31,564 nucleotides of DNA from Chara braunii (taxonomy: Eukaryota; Streptophyta; Charophyceae; Charales; Characeae): assembly GCA_003427395.1 (NCBI GenBank), contig BFEA01000094.1:3222117-3253680 (forward strand), written 5' to 3'. The translations under genes and the position numbers were made by a program. Below, one piece after another: positions 9,991 to 19,029 of the stretch. Within the stretch, counting starts at the first letter, position 1. Each line of letters begins with the position of its first letter. A model generated the notes under the pieces. The model did not search any database, was not told the DNA's origin, and saw only the letters and a program-made list of their open reading frames with translations.

Positions 9991-10967
9991 CGATTTCAGC
10001 GACGAGTTGGGAGAGGGATGCTTCGTATTCCTACTCTCCATATCAACGGTAGATCCTGCGTGCGATTGTCTGAGTTTTGTTGCCCATGATTGTGTGACCC
10101 TGTGACCTTGGTCTGTCGCGTTCCCCACGGTGTTGTGGCTGCCATCCGAGATGGGCGGGGCCCGCGGGGGGGTAGCCGTAGTGACGTTCTTCCCCACAGA
10201 TGCCTGACGCCACACCCCTGGATGGGGTAGGCAGTGGGAGCCAGTCCCATTGTGAGTCCCTTTGTTCGTCGGACGCCATTCCCCCGACTGAGTTCCATTG
10301 TGGTACTTTGGCGTCCGATGGGCAGCCGATTGTGCCCATAGGGGCCTTGACCGACTGCTGTATTGCTTTGGAAGAGGAGACCTCTCCCTTGTGCTCCTCT
10401 TTTCCCCATGAGTGAGGGAGTTGCACCCTGTGAGGGGGCAGATGCTACCTCCTTCGTTGAATGTGTAGTTGTGCTTTTTGGGTTTGGTGAGAGTTGAAGG
10501 TGTGCTGTCAGAGCGTGATTCTTTTTATGGGTGGCCGAATCACCTTCTTATTTGTCAGTAGTCGTCGCTGTCCTTTCCCCTATTGCATTCTGTAGGGTGA
10601 GGTCGTGCAGATCGTTTCTACAGTCATTCAATTACTGAGGAACTTAAGAGAGGCTTAAGACGGGTGAGATCATACAGGTTGTTTCATCCTTGTATTTGCA
10701 GTACTCGGCTCATGTTTTTGTCTCTGAGTGTGTGCCTTCTTTTCACACTCTTGTGGTATGAGCATTCGTGCATGTGGGAAGAAGCCCTGATTACCAGTAG
10801 ATGAGTGTGTGTGAGGGGGTCATGTCTTTCAGGTTTGAGAATTTGGGGTAGGGTGTGCCAAACGGGGGGGCGGCCAGATTGAGAGGGGGTAAGCGCAGGG
10901 GGTGTAAAGAGAGGGGAGGGGGGGGGCAGCACTAAGAACGCCTCACTTTCCTTCTTCCCCCACTAGC

Positions 10968-11676
10968 NNNNNNNNNNNNNNNNNNNNNNNNNNNNNNNNN
11001 NNNNNNNNNNNNNNNNNNNNNNNNNNNNNNNNNNNNNNNNNNNNNNNNNNNNNNNNNNNNNNNNNNNNNNNNNNNNNNNNNNNNNNNNNNNNNNNNNNNN
11101 NNNNNNNNNNNNNNNNNNNNNNNNNNNNNNNNNNNNNNNNNNNNNNNNNNNNNNNNNNNNNNNNNNNNNNNNNNNNNNNNNNNNNNNNNNNNNNNNNNNN
11201 NNNNNNNNNNNNNNNNNNNNNNNNNNNNNNNNNNNNNNNNNNNNNNNNNNNNNNNNNNNNNNNNNNNNNNNNNNNNNNNNNNNNNNNNNNNNNNNNNNNN
11301 NNNNNNNNNNNNNNNNNNNNNNNNNNNNNNNNNNNNNNNNNNNNNNNNNNNNNNNNNNNNNNNNNNNNNNNNNNNNNNNNNNNNNNNNNNNNNNNNNNNN
11401 NNNNNNNNNNNNNNNNNNNNNNNNNNNNNNNNNNNNNNNNNNNNNNNNNNNNNNNNNNNNNNNNNNNNNNNNNNNNNNNNNNNNNNNNNNNNNNNNNNNN
11501 NNNNNNNNNNNNNNNNNNNNNNNNNNNNNNNNNNNNNNNNNNNNNNNNNNNNNNNNNNNNNNNNNNNNNNNNNNNNNNNNNNNNNNNNNNNNNNNNNNNN
11601 NNNNNNNNNNNNNNNNNNNNNNNNNNNNNNNNNNNNNNNNNNNNNNNNNNNNNNNNNNNNNNNNNNNNNNNNNNNN
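10968..11676. other. Assembly gap (709 N)
   Basis: There are 709 unresolved bases. The gap is flanked by copies of the ~149-bp repeat and by a CA microsatellite, which probably caused the assembly break. Any reading frame drawn across it is meaningless. Confidence 1.
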
Positions 11677-11694
11677 CTCGCTCGCTCTCTTTGT

Positions 11695-11788
11695 CGCACA
11701 CACACACACACACATGCACACGCACACACACACACAGTGTCACACATACACACACACACACACACACACTCGCACACTCACACACACT
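11695..11788. repeat. (CA)n microsatellite
   Basis: This is an interrupted CA repeat of about 90 bp immediately after the gap, with ATG, GTGT and ATAC interruptions and a TCGCACACTC tail. Confidence 0.95.
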
Positions 11789-12159
11789 TCACACCCTTCG
11801 TCTCACGGTCAGGTCGCATGAGCTTCATGCTTGCGGGAAGAAGCTCCAATCTCCATTGGATGAATACGTGTGACGGGGTCCTGCCTTTCCAGGATGAGAG
11901 TTTGAGGTAGGATGTGCGAGGCAGGGGCGGTTAGATTGAGAGGGCGGTAGGCGCGGGGTGGGGGGGATCATTCGTGTTTGTGGGAGGACGTTCTGAATAC
12001 CGATAGATGATCGTGCGTGAAGGGGTCATGCCTTTCAGGGTTGGGAGTTCGAGGTTGGGTGTGCAAGGTAGGGGCTGGTTGAGAGTTCGAGGTTGGGTGT
12101 GCAAGGTAGGGGCGGTCTGAGTGAGAGGGTGGTAGGCGTGGTGGTGGGCAGGGCGAAAG

Positions 12160-13130
12160 GGAGGATAGTCAAGCCGGTCGGGCTCACCTAGGAGGGGCAC
12201 AGGGGGGCGCCCTCCTTATTCGTTGTCCTCCTGATGTATATCAGCCTCGTGTTGGCCGGATCTTCCTCTTGTTGTGCTCCCACTGCCTTCACCTTGTCTT
12301 ATTCCATGACGATCCCCATCCCATTCCACACCTTTCCTAATATCTTCGTCACTCAGCCTCCTCTCCTTCCTTCCCTCTCTCTTCCGTTACTCTTCCCCTT
12401 TTCCCGGTTGACTTTGGTGTCATCTGTAAACCTCTTGCAGGGTTCATGTGCCTATCCCACCTCCCTGGCTATGCGCCCACTTGATTATACCGCCTTTTAT
12501 CTATCTGCTCCCTTGCTGCATCAGGATCGTCCTTTATCTTTCGTCCCCCACTAACTTGTAATCGCCCGCACATCCTAGTCAGCACTGTCTATCCCGCCTC
12601 CCGCTTCACGGACCGTACTTTCCTCTTCCCACCATCCAAGTCGAATCTTGCCTACATTCTCTTTTCCTCATAATTTCTTGTCTGTCTACCTCCCGCAGTT
12701 CGTCACGTTACCCGCTCTGCTGTGCAGCAAGAGGCACCCGTCCTCACTGATATGACCCCACGAAGTCTCCCACCAATCGCCCGCAGTACGTAGGCTATGG
12801 TGTCCAAGGGGACGGCCCTCACATCGACAATTTTTTCATCGTCATCGTCGGTGCCTTCATTCGCACACCGAACCCTAGTCTGACCGAGGTGCGACCGGGC
12901 CCCGCCGGTCGGCTCGTCAGGCGCTCTCATTAGCGCATCTTCCTCGCGGTGCTTCAATGGTTTTAGAACATAAGATCTAAAAAAACGAAGACAAAAACAC
13001 CGAAAGCACCAAAACCTATTATAGGCACAACGACCAAAGCCCCACAACTAAAACCTAAACCGAAAAAGAAACCAAAAACTATCGAAACCGTGTCGAAGAC
13101 CATCGTCCCAGAAACGGCTGAAACCCTCGG
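12160..13130. other. Unassigned sequence, C/T-rich then A-rich
   Basis: No recognisable gene was found. Positions 12230-12700 are pyrimidine-rich. A minus-strand open stretch over 12703-12960 has mixed, protein-like composition, including an Asp-Asp-Asp-Asp-Glu run, but matches no family I know. Upstream of it the frame runs into low-complexity AAAACC sequence. It could be a fragment of a transposon gene. Confidence 0.4.
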
Positions 13131-13132
13131 AA

Positions 13133-13190
13133 AACAAAAACCTACCAATTAAAAAGAAACCGTGAAAAAACAAAAACCTACCAACTAAAA
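13133..13190. repeat. 36-bp tandem duplication in A-rich DNA
   Basis: AACAAAAACCTACCAA followed by TAAAAAGAAAC occurs at 13133 and 13169, a period of 36 bp with one or two differences. Confidence 0.8.
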
Positions 13191-13204
13191 AGAAACTGAA
13201 ACAA

Positions 13205-13364
13205 AAGCACTAAAGAGTGTACCACCACCATATACCATAAAGAAAAAACGAGTCCAAAAAACAGTTCAATCTCAAAAAAATAACAAGCACTAAAGAGCGT
13301 ACCACCAGCATAGACCACCAAGAAAAAACGAATCCGAAAAACAGCTCAATCTCAAAGAATAAAC
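13205..13364. repeat. 80-bp tandem duplication
   Basis: Two adjacent units (13205-13284, 13285-13364) begin AAGCACTAAAGAGYGTACCA and end in a CTCAATCTCAAA-like block. They differ at about ten positions, so the duplication is not recent. Confidence 0.9.
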
Positions 13365-13553
13365 ATAAGCGATCAAGAAACCTAAGCCTACCATGCTGCC
13401 CACAAAAACATCAGGCCAGCATCCCGCACGAAATTAGCTCTGTTTGCTCCATGTAGTCGAATAACCCCAACACCACTACGGCACAGGAAAGCTCTCGCCA
13501 AAACCACCTGCCTGACCGCTTCATAACTCAATCGCAACGACCGAAGGGGAACG

Positions 13554-13700
13554 CAGGCCCACTCTCTTTCAAAATAGGGAACAAACCCGCACAGGCCCAC
13601 TCTCTTTCAAAACAGAGAACAAGCCCACCCTTCACGCCGAAACCACTTCCACTCCCAGGTAACGAGTGACCTAACAACTGCCCACTCCCTTTCAAATAGA
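13554..13700. repeat. 38-bp repeats with CCCACTCTCTTTCAAA
   Basis: CAGGCCCACTCTCTTTCAAA occurs at 13554 and 13592, a period of 38 bp, followed by a diverged third copy of the CCCACTCYCTTTCAAA part near 13681. The rest of 13365-14160 shows no gene I recognise. Confidence 0.8.
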
Positions 13701-14168
13701 AAGCAGGCAACCTTTACAACCACACTTCAAATATCAAGGAGCGGAGAGAAGCAGCAGACAACAACTGCCTGAGCGCTTCGTGCAAAACCACTAATCCTGA
13801 AGCGCCGGCAATTCGCGGCATAGTAAAGACCAAGATGCCGGAGGAGTTGAAGCAGACAAATCTCACAACGCACGCTCCATGTATAGCCTTCGAGTCTCCG
13901 GCCAGATGCATCATCGGTGCCCTGGTCATAGCTCCATATAGCGTATTGCAGGCGGCGAAGAAAACCACGCAGCACCGCGACGCCCAGCACCCACTTCCAA
14001 CATAGCTACGGCAGACTCCCCACCCGCCATGCTGGCCAAGCTCTGCTCCCGCACGCGAACGAAAGCAGCCGCCGTGGGCCGCCAGGGACAGCTAGGCATG
14101 GTGACCTCAGCTTCGGGCAACGCCCAAGCCCCTAGCGCCGGCAGCTTCGGGCAATAGCGCTAGGCAGC

Positions 14169-14260
14169 TTTTTTTTTTTTTTTTCTTTTGAAACCTTGAA
14201 ATTTTATTTCAAACGGGCCCAGTGCCCAAGGCTTACATGAATATCGCCCCGTCCAAATTT
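14169..14260 (-). mobile_element. 3' end of a truncated retroelement with poly(A), minus strand
   Basis: A run of 16 T (14169-14184) is the reverse of a poly(A) tail. Read on the minus strand it is preceded within about 30 bases by GAAATAAAATTTC, which contains a canonical AATAAA. This fits the 3' end of a LINE or other retrotranscript. Only about 75 bp can be assigned before the foldback array begins, and I could not define a target-site duplication. Confidence 0.45.
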
Positions 14261-14798
14261 CCCTCAGATGCACCTGGAAAGTCATAGAGTGAGGGCAGAC
14301 TTATATTACCACTTTCCTAAATGAATCTGACCGCAATTAGGGCACGCCATGGATGCATCTGACCGAAATTATGTCCAGAGCTCAGTCGGGAACAGGCCTA
14401 GTGGGAGTATGCCCTGAGTATATGCTTCTGAGGGCATATAGTCACACCGGGACTTTTTCGGCAAAACTCTCGACGTGATCGCGGTCAGATTCATCCAGGT
14501 CTGTCCGTAATTAAAGCCAGATGCATTTCGGAAAGTGCTAGTGTGAGGGAATACTCACAGTAGGACTTTCCTGAATGTATCTAACTGCAATTACATCCAG
14601 ATCTGGATGCATCATGCATCTGACCGCAATCATGTCCAGAGCTCAGTGGGGAAAAGTCCTAGTGTGAGTATGCCCCGAGTATATGCTTCGGAAGGCATAG
14701 TCACACCAGGACGTTTTCGGTAAAGCTCTGGACGTGATCGCCGACAGATTCTTCCAGGGTCTGACCGTAATTGCAGCTAGATGCATTTCGGAAAGTGC

Positions 14799-14907
14799 TA
14801 CCGTCTTTCCCCGAGCACAACGCACCCTTATTTTGGCTGTATCTGGCCGAAAATACAGCTTGTAAACATTCATTTTTAGGCTGCGTTATGTTCGGGGGAA
14901 GACGGTA
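14799..14907. mobile_element. MITE copy A (TACCGTCTT family)
   Basis: A 109-bp non-coding element bounded by TA on both sides. The terminal inverted repeats are about 30 bp: TACCGTCTTTCCCCGAGCAC at the left, and the reverse complement of TACCGTCTTCCCCCGAACAT at the right. The TA at each end fits the TA target duplication of Tc1/mariner-type MITEs. It interrupts the foldback repeat after GAAAGTGC. Confidence 0.75.
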
Positions 14908-14955
14908 GGCAGATGCATTTCGGAAAGTGCTAGCCGGATGCATTTCGGAAAGTGC

Positions 14956-15062
14956 TACCGTCTTGCCCCGAAGATAACGCACCCTAAAAATGAATGTATA
15001 CAAGCTATATTTCCGGCCAGACACAGCCAAAACGAGGGTGCGTTGTGTTCGGGGGAAGAGGA
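14956..15062. mobile_element. MITE copy B, opposite orientation
   Basis: Same family as the element at 14799-14907 but reversed: its left half matches the reverse complement of copy A's right half, through CGCACCCTAAAAATGAATGT. The left terminus TACCGTCTTGCCCC is intact. The right terminus ends GGGGGAAGAGGAG and has lost the TA. It also follows GAAAGTGC. Confidence 0.75.
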
Positions 15063-15115
15063 GCCCGATCCATTTCGGAAAGTGCTACAGTAGTGTGAGG
15101 GGAAACTCACAGTAG

Positions 15116-15895
15116 ATTTTCTGTACCAGCATTTAGAGTCAAGGCCAATACATGAAACCGCCATTATCTATCTAACCAAACACTGGGTTCTGCCTATGTC
15201 GGCTCCCCCGTATGTCGGACGGTCCAGTTCTCAGCCATGGGCCAATTTCCAACTTGGCTTCCACTGTGACTCCTGCCAATCGATTTCCCGCTGCCCAAGT
15301 GTTTGAAAACCACAGCGTCCCTTTCTTATGCCAGTCTGCTCTGATTATCTGCCTTATCCTCTGTTTTATCAAATTCTGAGCCCATTCTGTTGACCCAGCT
15401 TCTCCTCTGAAGAGTGAATCGTTTCTGCCTTGCCAGATTACTTCCATGATTATCCCCCTGATAGATTCAAACGGCTATGCTAACGGAGTCAAGTGGTTGG
15501 TAGGAGGCCGACTTTTAGGCCTGGAAGTCACACTTGGGATCTATAATGGGATACTATGGGAGAGATTGTTGAAAGACTTCAGTTCACCTGAGTGAGTGGG
15601 GGTTAGGAGGTTCAGATGAGTAAATAGTCTGGTTTGATAGTGGTAATGCTGAGGTACTAGGAGCCGAGGTACTGGGTTGGACTGGATTGAGCACATAGAG
15701 GAATAAGCCTTGTGGAGAGGCAGCCCCTTTTTGTAATGAGTCAATTTTCTTTCTTTGGAAGTAGTGGGACACTGGACCCGGTTTCCAGAAGCCTACAGCT
15801 GGGTAAGGGCCCGAGCACGTTAATTGTACCGGGTTGATTGTGGGGTGTATTCCCGGGCCCCTGTCCTTGGTTTTGAAATGAAAACTCAGGCTTCC

Positions 15896-15926
<31 letters not shown>

Positions 15927-15927
15927 C
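15116..15927 (+). mobile_element. LINE fragment with poly(A), 10-bp TSD and inverted 5' part
   Basis: This insertion splits the first hairpin of foldback copy 3. CTCACAGTAG occurs on both sides (15106-15115, 15928-15937), and removing the insert plus one copy restores the hairpin. A 27-A tail (15900-15926) marks a plus-strand 3' end. The sole coding trace, 15172-15475, is on the minus strand and resembles a LINE ORF2 C-terminus (IIMEVIWQGRNDSLFRGE). This is the layout produced by twin priming, in which the 5' part is inverted. The inversion joint is not precisely located (about 15475). Confidence 0.75.
15172..15475 (-). pseudogene. LINE ORF2 C-terminal fragment
   Basis: The open minus-strand stretch begins FESIRGIIMEVIWQGRNDSL and continues about 75 residues, ending at the stop at 15172. 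The I-x-W-x-x-R-N-x-x-x-F block is the pattern seen after the zf-RVT finger in plant LINE reverse transcriptases. It lacks the finger itself. The sequence differs from the large LINE at 565-5150, so it comes from another LINE family or lineage. Confidence 0.6.
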
Positions 15928-16270
15928 CTCACAGTAGTGCTTTCCTGAATGTATCTAACTGTAATTATAGTCAGAACCCTGGATGAATCTGACTGCAATC
16001 ATGTCCAAAACTCATATGCTTCCGATAGGGTCTCGCCGCACCACTCTCCACATGCACAAACGACAAAAAATATTGCTGTGTATCTTCCCATGTTCTAGGG
16101 GATTATTCGTTCTCATTTTGCACATTTGGTGAGTAGTGGAGCCAGGCCCACTTAGGAGAATCATAACTGGCGCACGGACGACACGAGCGAATCGACACCG
16201 GTGGCAATTTTTTTATTATCATTTTTTTCCTTTCAAAAACAAAGCACCCCTATTTCAAAGGATCTGTTGC

Positions 16271-16296
16271 AAAAAAAAAAAAAAAAAAAAAAAAAA
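16271..16296. repeat. A26 run between ATCTGTTGCAA repeats
   Basis: A 26-A homopolymer. ATCTGTTGCAA occurs at 16262 and again at 16300, on either side of it. Confidence 0.9.
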
Positions 16297-16633
16297 GGTA
16301 TCTGTTGCAAATTCGAAGATGAACGGAATAACGGAATGAATGGCGCCAAATGACAGCCACATTGTGTAATTCGAATCTGAATTGTGAGGACAGCCACAAT
16401 GTTCAGTTGGGGAAAAAAAAACACGTTCAGTTGCAATTGAGAACAAGAGGAATGAATGGGGCCGTAATGATAATATACCTTCCAAAAAAACAAAAACAAA
16501 AACAAAAAAAAGACGAATAGTAGCTCTCGCTGCTCCACTGCGCTCGAAAGGACACTTTCATCCCCTCCTCGGTGACCTCTCAATTCGCCAAGGGCCAAGC
16601 TACCAAACTGCGCAGTGGGTTCCCCTTAGAGAG

Positions 16634-16636
<3 letters not shown>

Positions 16637-16675
<39 letters not shown>
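16637..16675. repeat. T39 homopolymer
   Basis: A 39-T run followed by a GGGGTGGGG-rich segment. A run this long is liable to sequencing and assembly error. Confidence 0.95.
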
Positions 16676-16676
<1 letters not shown>

Positions 16677-17335
16677 TGGGGTGGGGTTGGTGGGGTGGGG
16701 AAGAGGGGAATTTCTAGATTTAAGTGTGTGAAAAGAAAAAGAAAAAGAAAAAAAAGATTTGAGTGTGTCATCATTTGCACATCCGCTCTTTTTTTTTTTT
16801 TTGGCTAATTGGAAAGAATCTGATACGGTGCCAATGGGAAAAAAATTAAAAACAAAAAGATTACAGTGCCAGTGCCCCAGCCAAGCACATGAAATGAACG
16901 GCAAGAGACATTCAGGGGCAGAGGTAACCCCCCCCTCCCCCCCCCCAGGAATAAAGGTCCCATGTGGACACAGACCGCTGCCCCTACACATTCTGAGGCC
17001 CTGGCCACATCAATCTCGAAATGTGCAAAATGAGAATGAACTTCCCCCTTGCACATGGCCAGATGCACCCCCCACATTTTTGTCGTTTTCACATTTCCCG
17101 AGTGGTGTGGCTAAGCCCTGAATCTCAAACCAACTTATCCCCCAGGGGCTCCGACCCACTAGCGAAGTATTCTCATTGGACCGAGGTGGGCATCTTTACA
17201 GTCCCCGCTGGGAAACTACCAGGCCATCCAGATCCGATGTATTCGACGGCCGTACTGCGTCACTCGAGGCCACACGTGATCGAAATCCTGAACGGAGTGG
17301 TAGAATACTCCCCTGCCCCAGGGGCTCGGACCGAC

Positions 17336-17444
17336 TACAGTCTTCCCCGGATTACAACATACGGTCATTATAGCTGAATTTGGTGCATCTTTCAGTCTAA
17401 ATTCAGCTATAATGACCGTATGTTGTATTCGGGGGAAGACCGTA
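17336..17444. mobile_element. MITE copy C, near-perfect hairpin
   Basis: Bounded by TA, with ~48-bp inverted repeats: TACAGTCTTCCCCGGATTAC... at the left, and the reverse complement of TACGGTCTTCCCCCGAATAC... at the right. Only about four or five mismatches separate the arms, around a ~12-bp loop. The termini match copies A and B at 14799 and 14956 but the interior differs, so it is a separate subfamily. Confidence 0.8.
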
Positions 17445-18375
17445 GCATCTTTTAAAATGGTGTGTGGCGGTGTGTGGCGTTCTTTTCTCATGTAAAAATG
17501 CATAAACAATGTTATTTTTCATTTACGCGAATGCAAAGAAAAGGACCCAAAAAAAAAAAATCACGGGGCCTGACATAGACATCATGACAGTACAGGCTGT
17601 GCATCTACACTTCGCGGTACATCTGCATGCGACCTTCCCGCCGGCCTGCCTGTTCGCAGTCTTCCATGGAAATCTCAATATTCTCTACTTCTGCACATAA
17701 AAAAATCATGGCGCGAAGCTTCAAAAACATCCCCCCCCCCAAAAAAAAAACATGTTATTGAAGCTTCATGCCAACGCAAACTGGCCAACTAAATGCCCAA
17801 CAAATAAATTTAAAAATATCCTACTGGCCGATGGGCAGCTGCCTCCACGAAAACGAAGACAATCGACACTAGCAGTCGATACGGAAAACGATCAACGGCT
17901 GCAGTTCGTCACTGACGACCGCACATGATCGAAAACCACAGAGCACAAGGGGCCACGCCATACAGCACACAAAGTATTGTTTTTCTAGGAAGTAGTTGCG
18001 CCACACAACTGAGGGCAAATCCAAATTGCTGAAGTGTCAGAAGATTGCGCTGGCGCCCGTTTGCGCGAGCCCTATTAATCCCAGCATGCAAGTTGCGATT
18101 TCTTAGGTGCTCTGGCGTTGCCATGGGGAGATTGTGGGTTCAGTTCTATCGGCCCTCAATCTTCACTGGACACGATCAGTTGGTGTTTGGTTTCACACCC
18201 TACATACTTGTCCCCCATCCTACTCCAGTGCCGATACACACTAAATAGAACCCCCGTCAATTCTATTTGGGTGAAGACGGTAGTGGACATAGTCGAACAG
18301 CTGCCTCCAGAACTCTCCGGGTAGAATTGTGAGGACCCCCAGCCTCAGGTTGCTTTTTGCAATATATGAGCTGCC
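17445..18375. other. Non-coding stretch with one MITE-like end
   Basis: No gene is recognised. There is a C10/A10 run near 17732-17750. The end sequence GAAGACGGTA (18272-18281) matches the MITE terminus seen at 14907, but no matching left end was found, so it is at most a solo end. Confidence 0.5.
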
Positions 18376-18540
18376 AAAAAAAAAAAAAAAAAAAAAAAGA
18401 TGATGTACGTAAGAGGTCTAGGTTTCGGTACGAGGTCTAGGGTTCGGTTCCGTTCAGCATTCATACAGCCATACAACCACATACACCGGTTCAGGGTTCG
18501 ATTCTTGTTCAGCGTCCATACAACCATACACCCACCTACA
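18376..18540. repeat. A23 run followed by a 54-bp imperfect tandem repeat
   Basis: The poly(A) run is 18376-18398. GGTTCGRTTCYKGTTCAGCR then CATACARCCATACA occurs at 18441 and 18495, a period of 54 bp. Confidence 0.7.
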
Positions 18541-18833
18541 AATAGAGGGGGCGGGCTACAGACTCGTAGAAGAACGGATGCTGGCCTAGTAACTACTGGG
18601 GATGTAGCCACGTGCATTCTGATGCCAGGAAGGAATCCAGCTGATGACCGAGGCTTGGGGACAGATGGGCCCTATCTACCCGCCGATGACAGAGGTATGG
18701 GTACCCTCGGGGTCATACAACCAGTACAACTAATCATTGGTACAAGAACAGTGCAAAAGAGACATGCAAGACACTTGGAACAACATGGAACAACAACTGG
18801 TATACAGCTGCATACGTGGGTTCCTTAGGAGGG

Positions 18834-18905
18834 TACCACTGGTTAGACCTTGGCTTGTACCACTGGTTAGACCTTGGCTTGTACCACTGGTTAGACCTTG
18901 GCTTG
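18834..18905. repeat. 24-bp minisatellite, three exact copies
   Basis: The unit starting TACCACTGGTTAGACCTTGG occurs at 18834, 18858 and 18882, a period of 24 bp, exact. It is in frame for an 8-residue peptide on the plus strand, but the surrounding frame has no other sign of being a gene. Confidence 0.95.
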
Positions 18906-19029
18906 TGGGGGGGGAATTAGACACTCCCTATGGTATCTCAAGTAGGCACGAGCGATCGTGCTCTGAATTGATCGATCGAAGAGTCGAAGTATATCTACCT
19001 ATCTATTTATCTTACTTATCTAGCAACGG

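Larger units (their letters stand above)
392..10524 (-). mobile_element. Large LINE (non-LTR retrotransposon), decayed, two ORFs
   Basis: This is a minus-strand element in the usual LINE order: an ORF1 nucleic-acid-binding protein (10524 to 5180), then ORF2 with endonuclease, reverse transcriptase and zf-RVT finger (~5150 to 565). The order and motifs fit plant L1-type LINEs, which move by target-primed reverse transcription. The unit is about 10 kb, longer than typical plant LINEs (about 6-7 kb). The excess comes from the ~3.6 kb between the ORF1 zinc knuckle and the endonuclease. Coding is broken by many in-frame stops and at least five frame changes, so this copy is not functional. I see no flanking target-site duplication or terminal poly(A). 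The 3' limit is set by the hairpin array starting at 392, and the 5' limit only by the last open codon. Confidence 0.93.
5180..10524 (-). pseudogene. LINE ORF1, very long, with in-frame stops
   Basis: This is the predicted RNA-binding (nucleocapsid-like) protein of the LINE. One frame is open from 10524 to 7483 apart from stops. The reading moves to a second frame between about 7430 and 7320, next to G and C homopolymers, and to a third at about 5530. The basic Ser/Thr-rich N-terminus is followed by a DUF4283-like region (about 9340-9950), a zinc knuckle (9202-9249), an acidic Glu tract (about 8780-8830), and about 1,100 residues rich in Gln, His, Pro and Thr. In-frame stops up to the second frame change: TAG at 9340, 8749, 8458, 8155, 7867, 7576, 7483, 6633 and 6387; TGA at 7636, 6783 and 5808. 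A likely natural end is the TAA at 5180. No ATG lies in frame between 10524 and 10215, so the true start is unresolved. Confidence 0.8.
10757..12150. repeat. ~149-bp tandem repeat around the assembly gap
   Basis: Three visible copies: about 10757-10905, 11817-11965 and 11968-12150. Shared landmarks in order are a TGYGGGAAGAAG-like start, TAGATGA, a GGGGTCATG-like block with CTTTCAGG, GAGTTTGAGGT, GTGTGC, GGGGCGG, GATTGAGAG and GGTAGGCG. Copies 2 and 3 begin 149 bp apart. Copy 3 holds an internal 38-bp duplication (12045-12082, 12083-12113). The distance from copy 1 to copy 2 is 1058 bp, close to seven units, so the gap may hide more copies. Confidence 0.75.
14263..16026. repeat. Tandem ~260-bp foldback repeat, three copies
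   Basis: Copies start at about 14268, 14521 and 14781, periods 253 and 260. Each copy holds two hairpins. The first pairs GATGCATTTCGGAAAGTG... with ...CTTTCCTGAATGTATC, about 28-bp arms. The second pairs CTGACCGCAATCATGTCCAG... with ...CTCTGGACGTGATCGC, about 55-bp imperfect arms around a CGAGTATATGCTTC loop. Copy 3 is split by two MITEs and a LINE fragment and ends at 16026, where another element begins. Confidence 0.8.
16027..17119. mobile_element. Non-autonomous element with ~118-bp terminal inverted repeats
   Basis: 16027-16146 and the reverse complement of 17000-17119 align along their whole length at about 75% by eye. Shared blocks include AGGG at the tip, GCACCACTC/ACACCACTC, AACGACAAAAA, CCATGT and TTCTCATTTTGCACATTT (16110-16127). 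The interior holds long A and T runs and no gene. Long inverted repeats without coding fit a deletion derivative of a DNA transposon, for example a Mutator-like or foldback type. I see no convincing target-site duplication. Confidence 0.65.

Noticed and set aside
10932-11785. Long minus-strand open frames spanning the N gap
   Set aside because: Most of the length is unknown bases; the rest is CA-repeat translation (Cys-Val repeats).
12703-12960. Minus-strand frame with protein-like composition (IVDVRAVPLDTIAYVLRAIG)
   Set aside because: No family recognised and no supporting neighbours; kept only as unassigned sequence.
16572-17121. Lys- and Phe-rich frames around long A and T runs
   Set aside because: Homopolymer translations inside a non-coding long-TIR element.
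17141-17338. 22-bp direct repeat CCCAGGGGCTCSGACC at 17141 and 17317 as a target duplication
   Set aside because: No element borders (inverted ends or poly(A)) coincide with the repeats.
18834-18905. Three 24-bp repeats as a possible CRISPR array
   Set aside because: Units are directly adjacent with no spacers, in eukaryotic DNA; it is a minisatellite.
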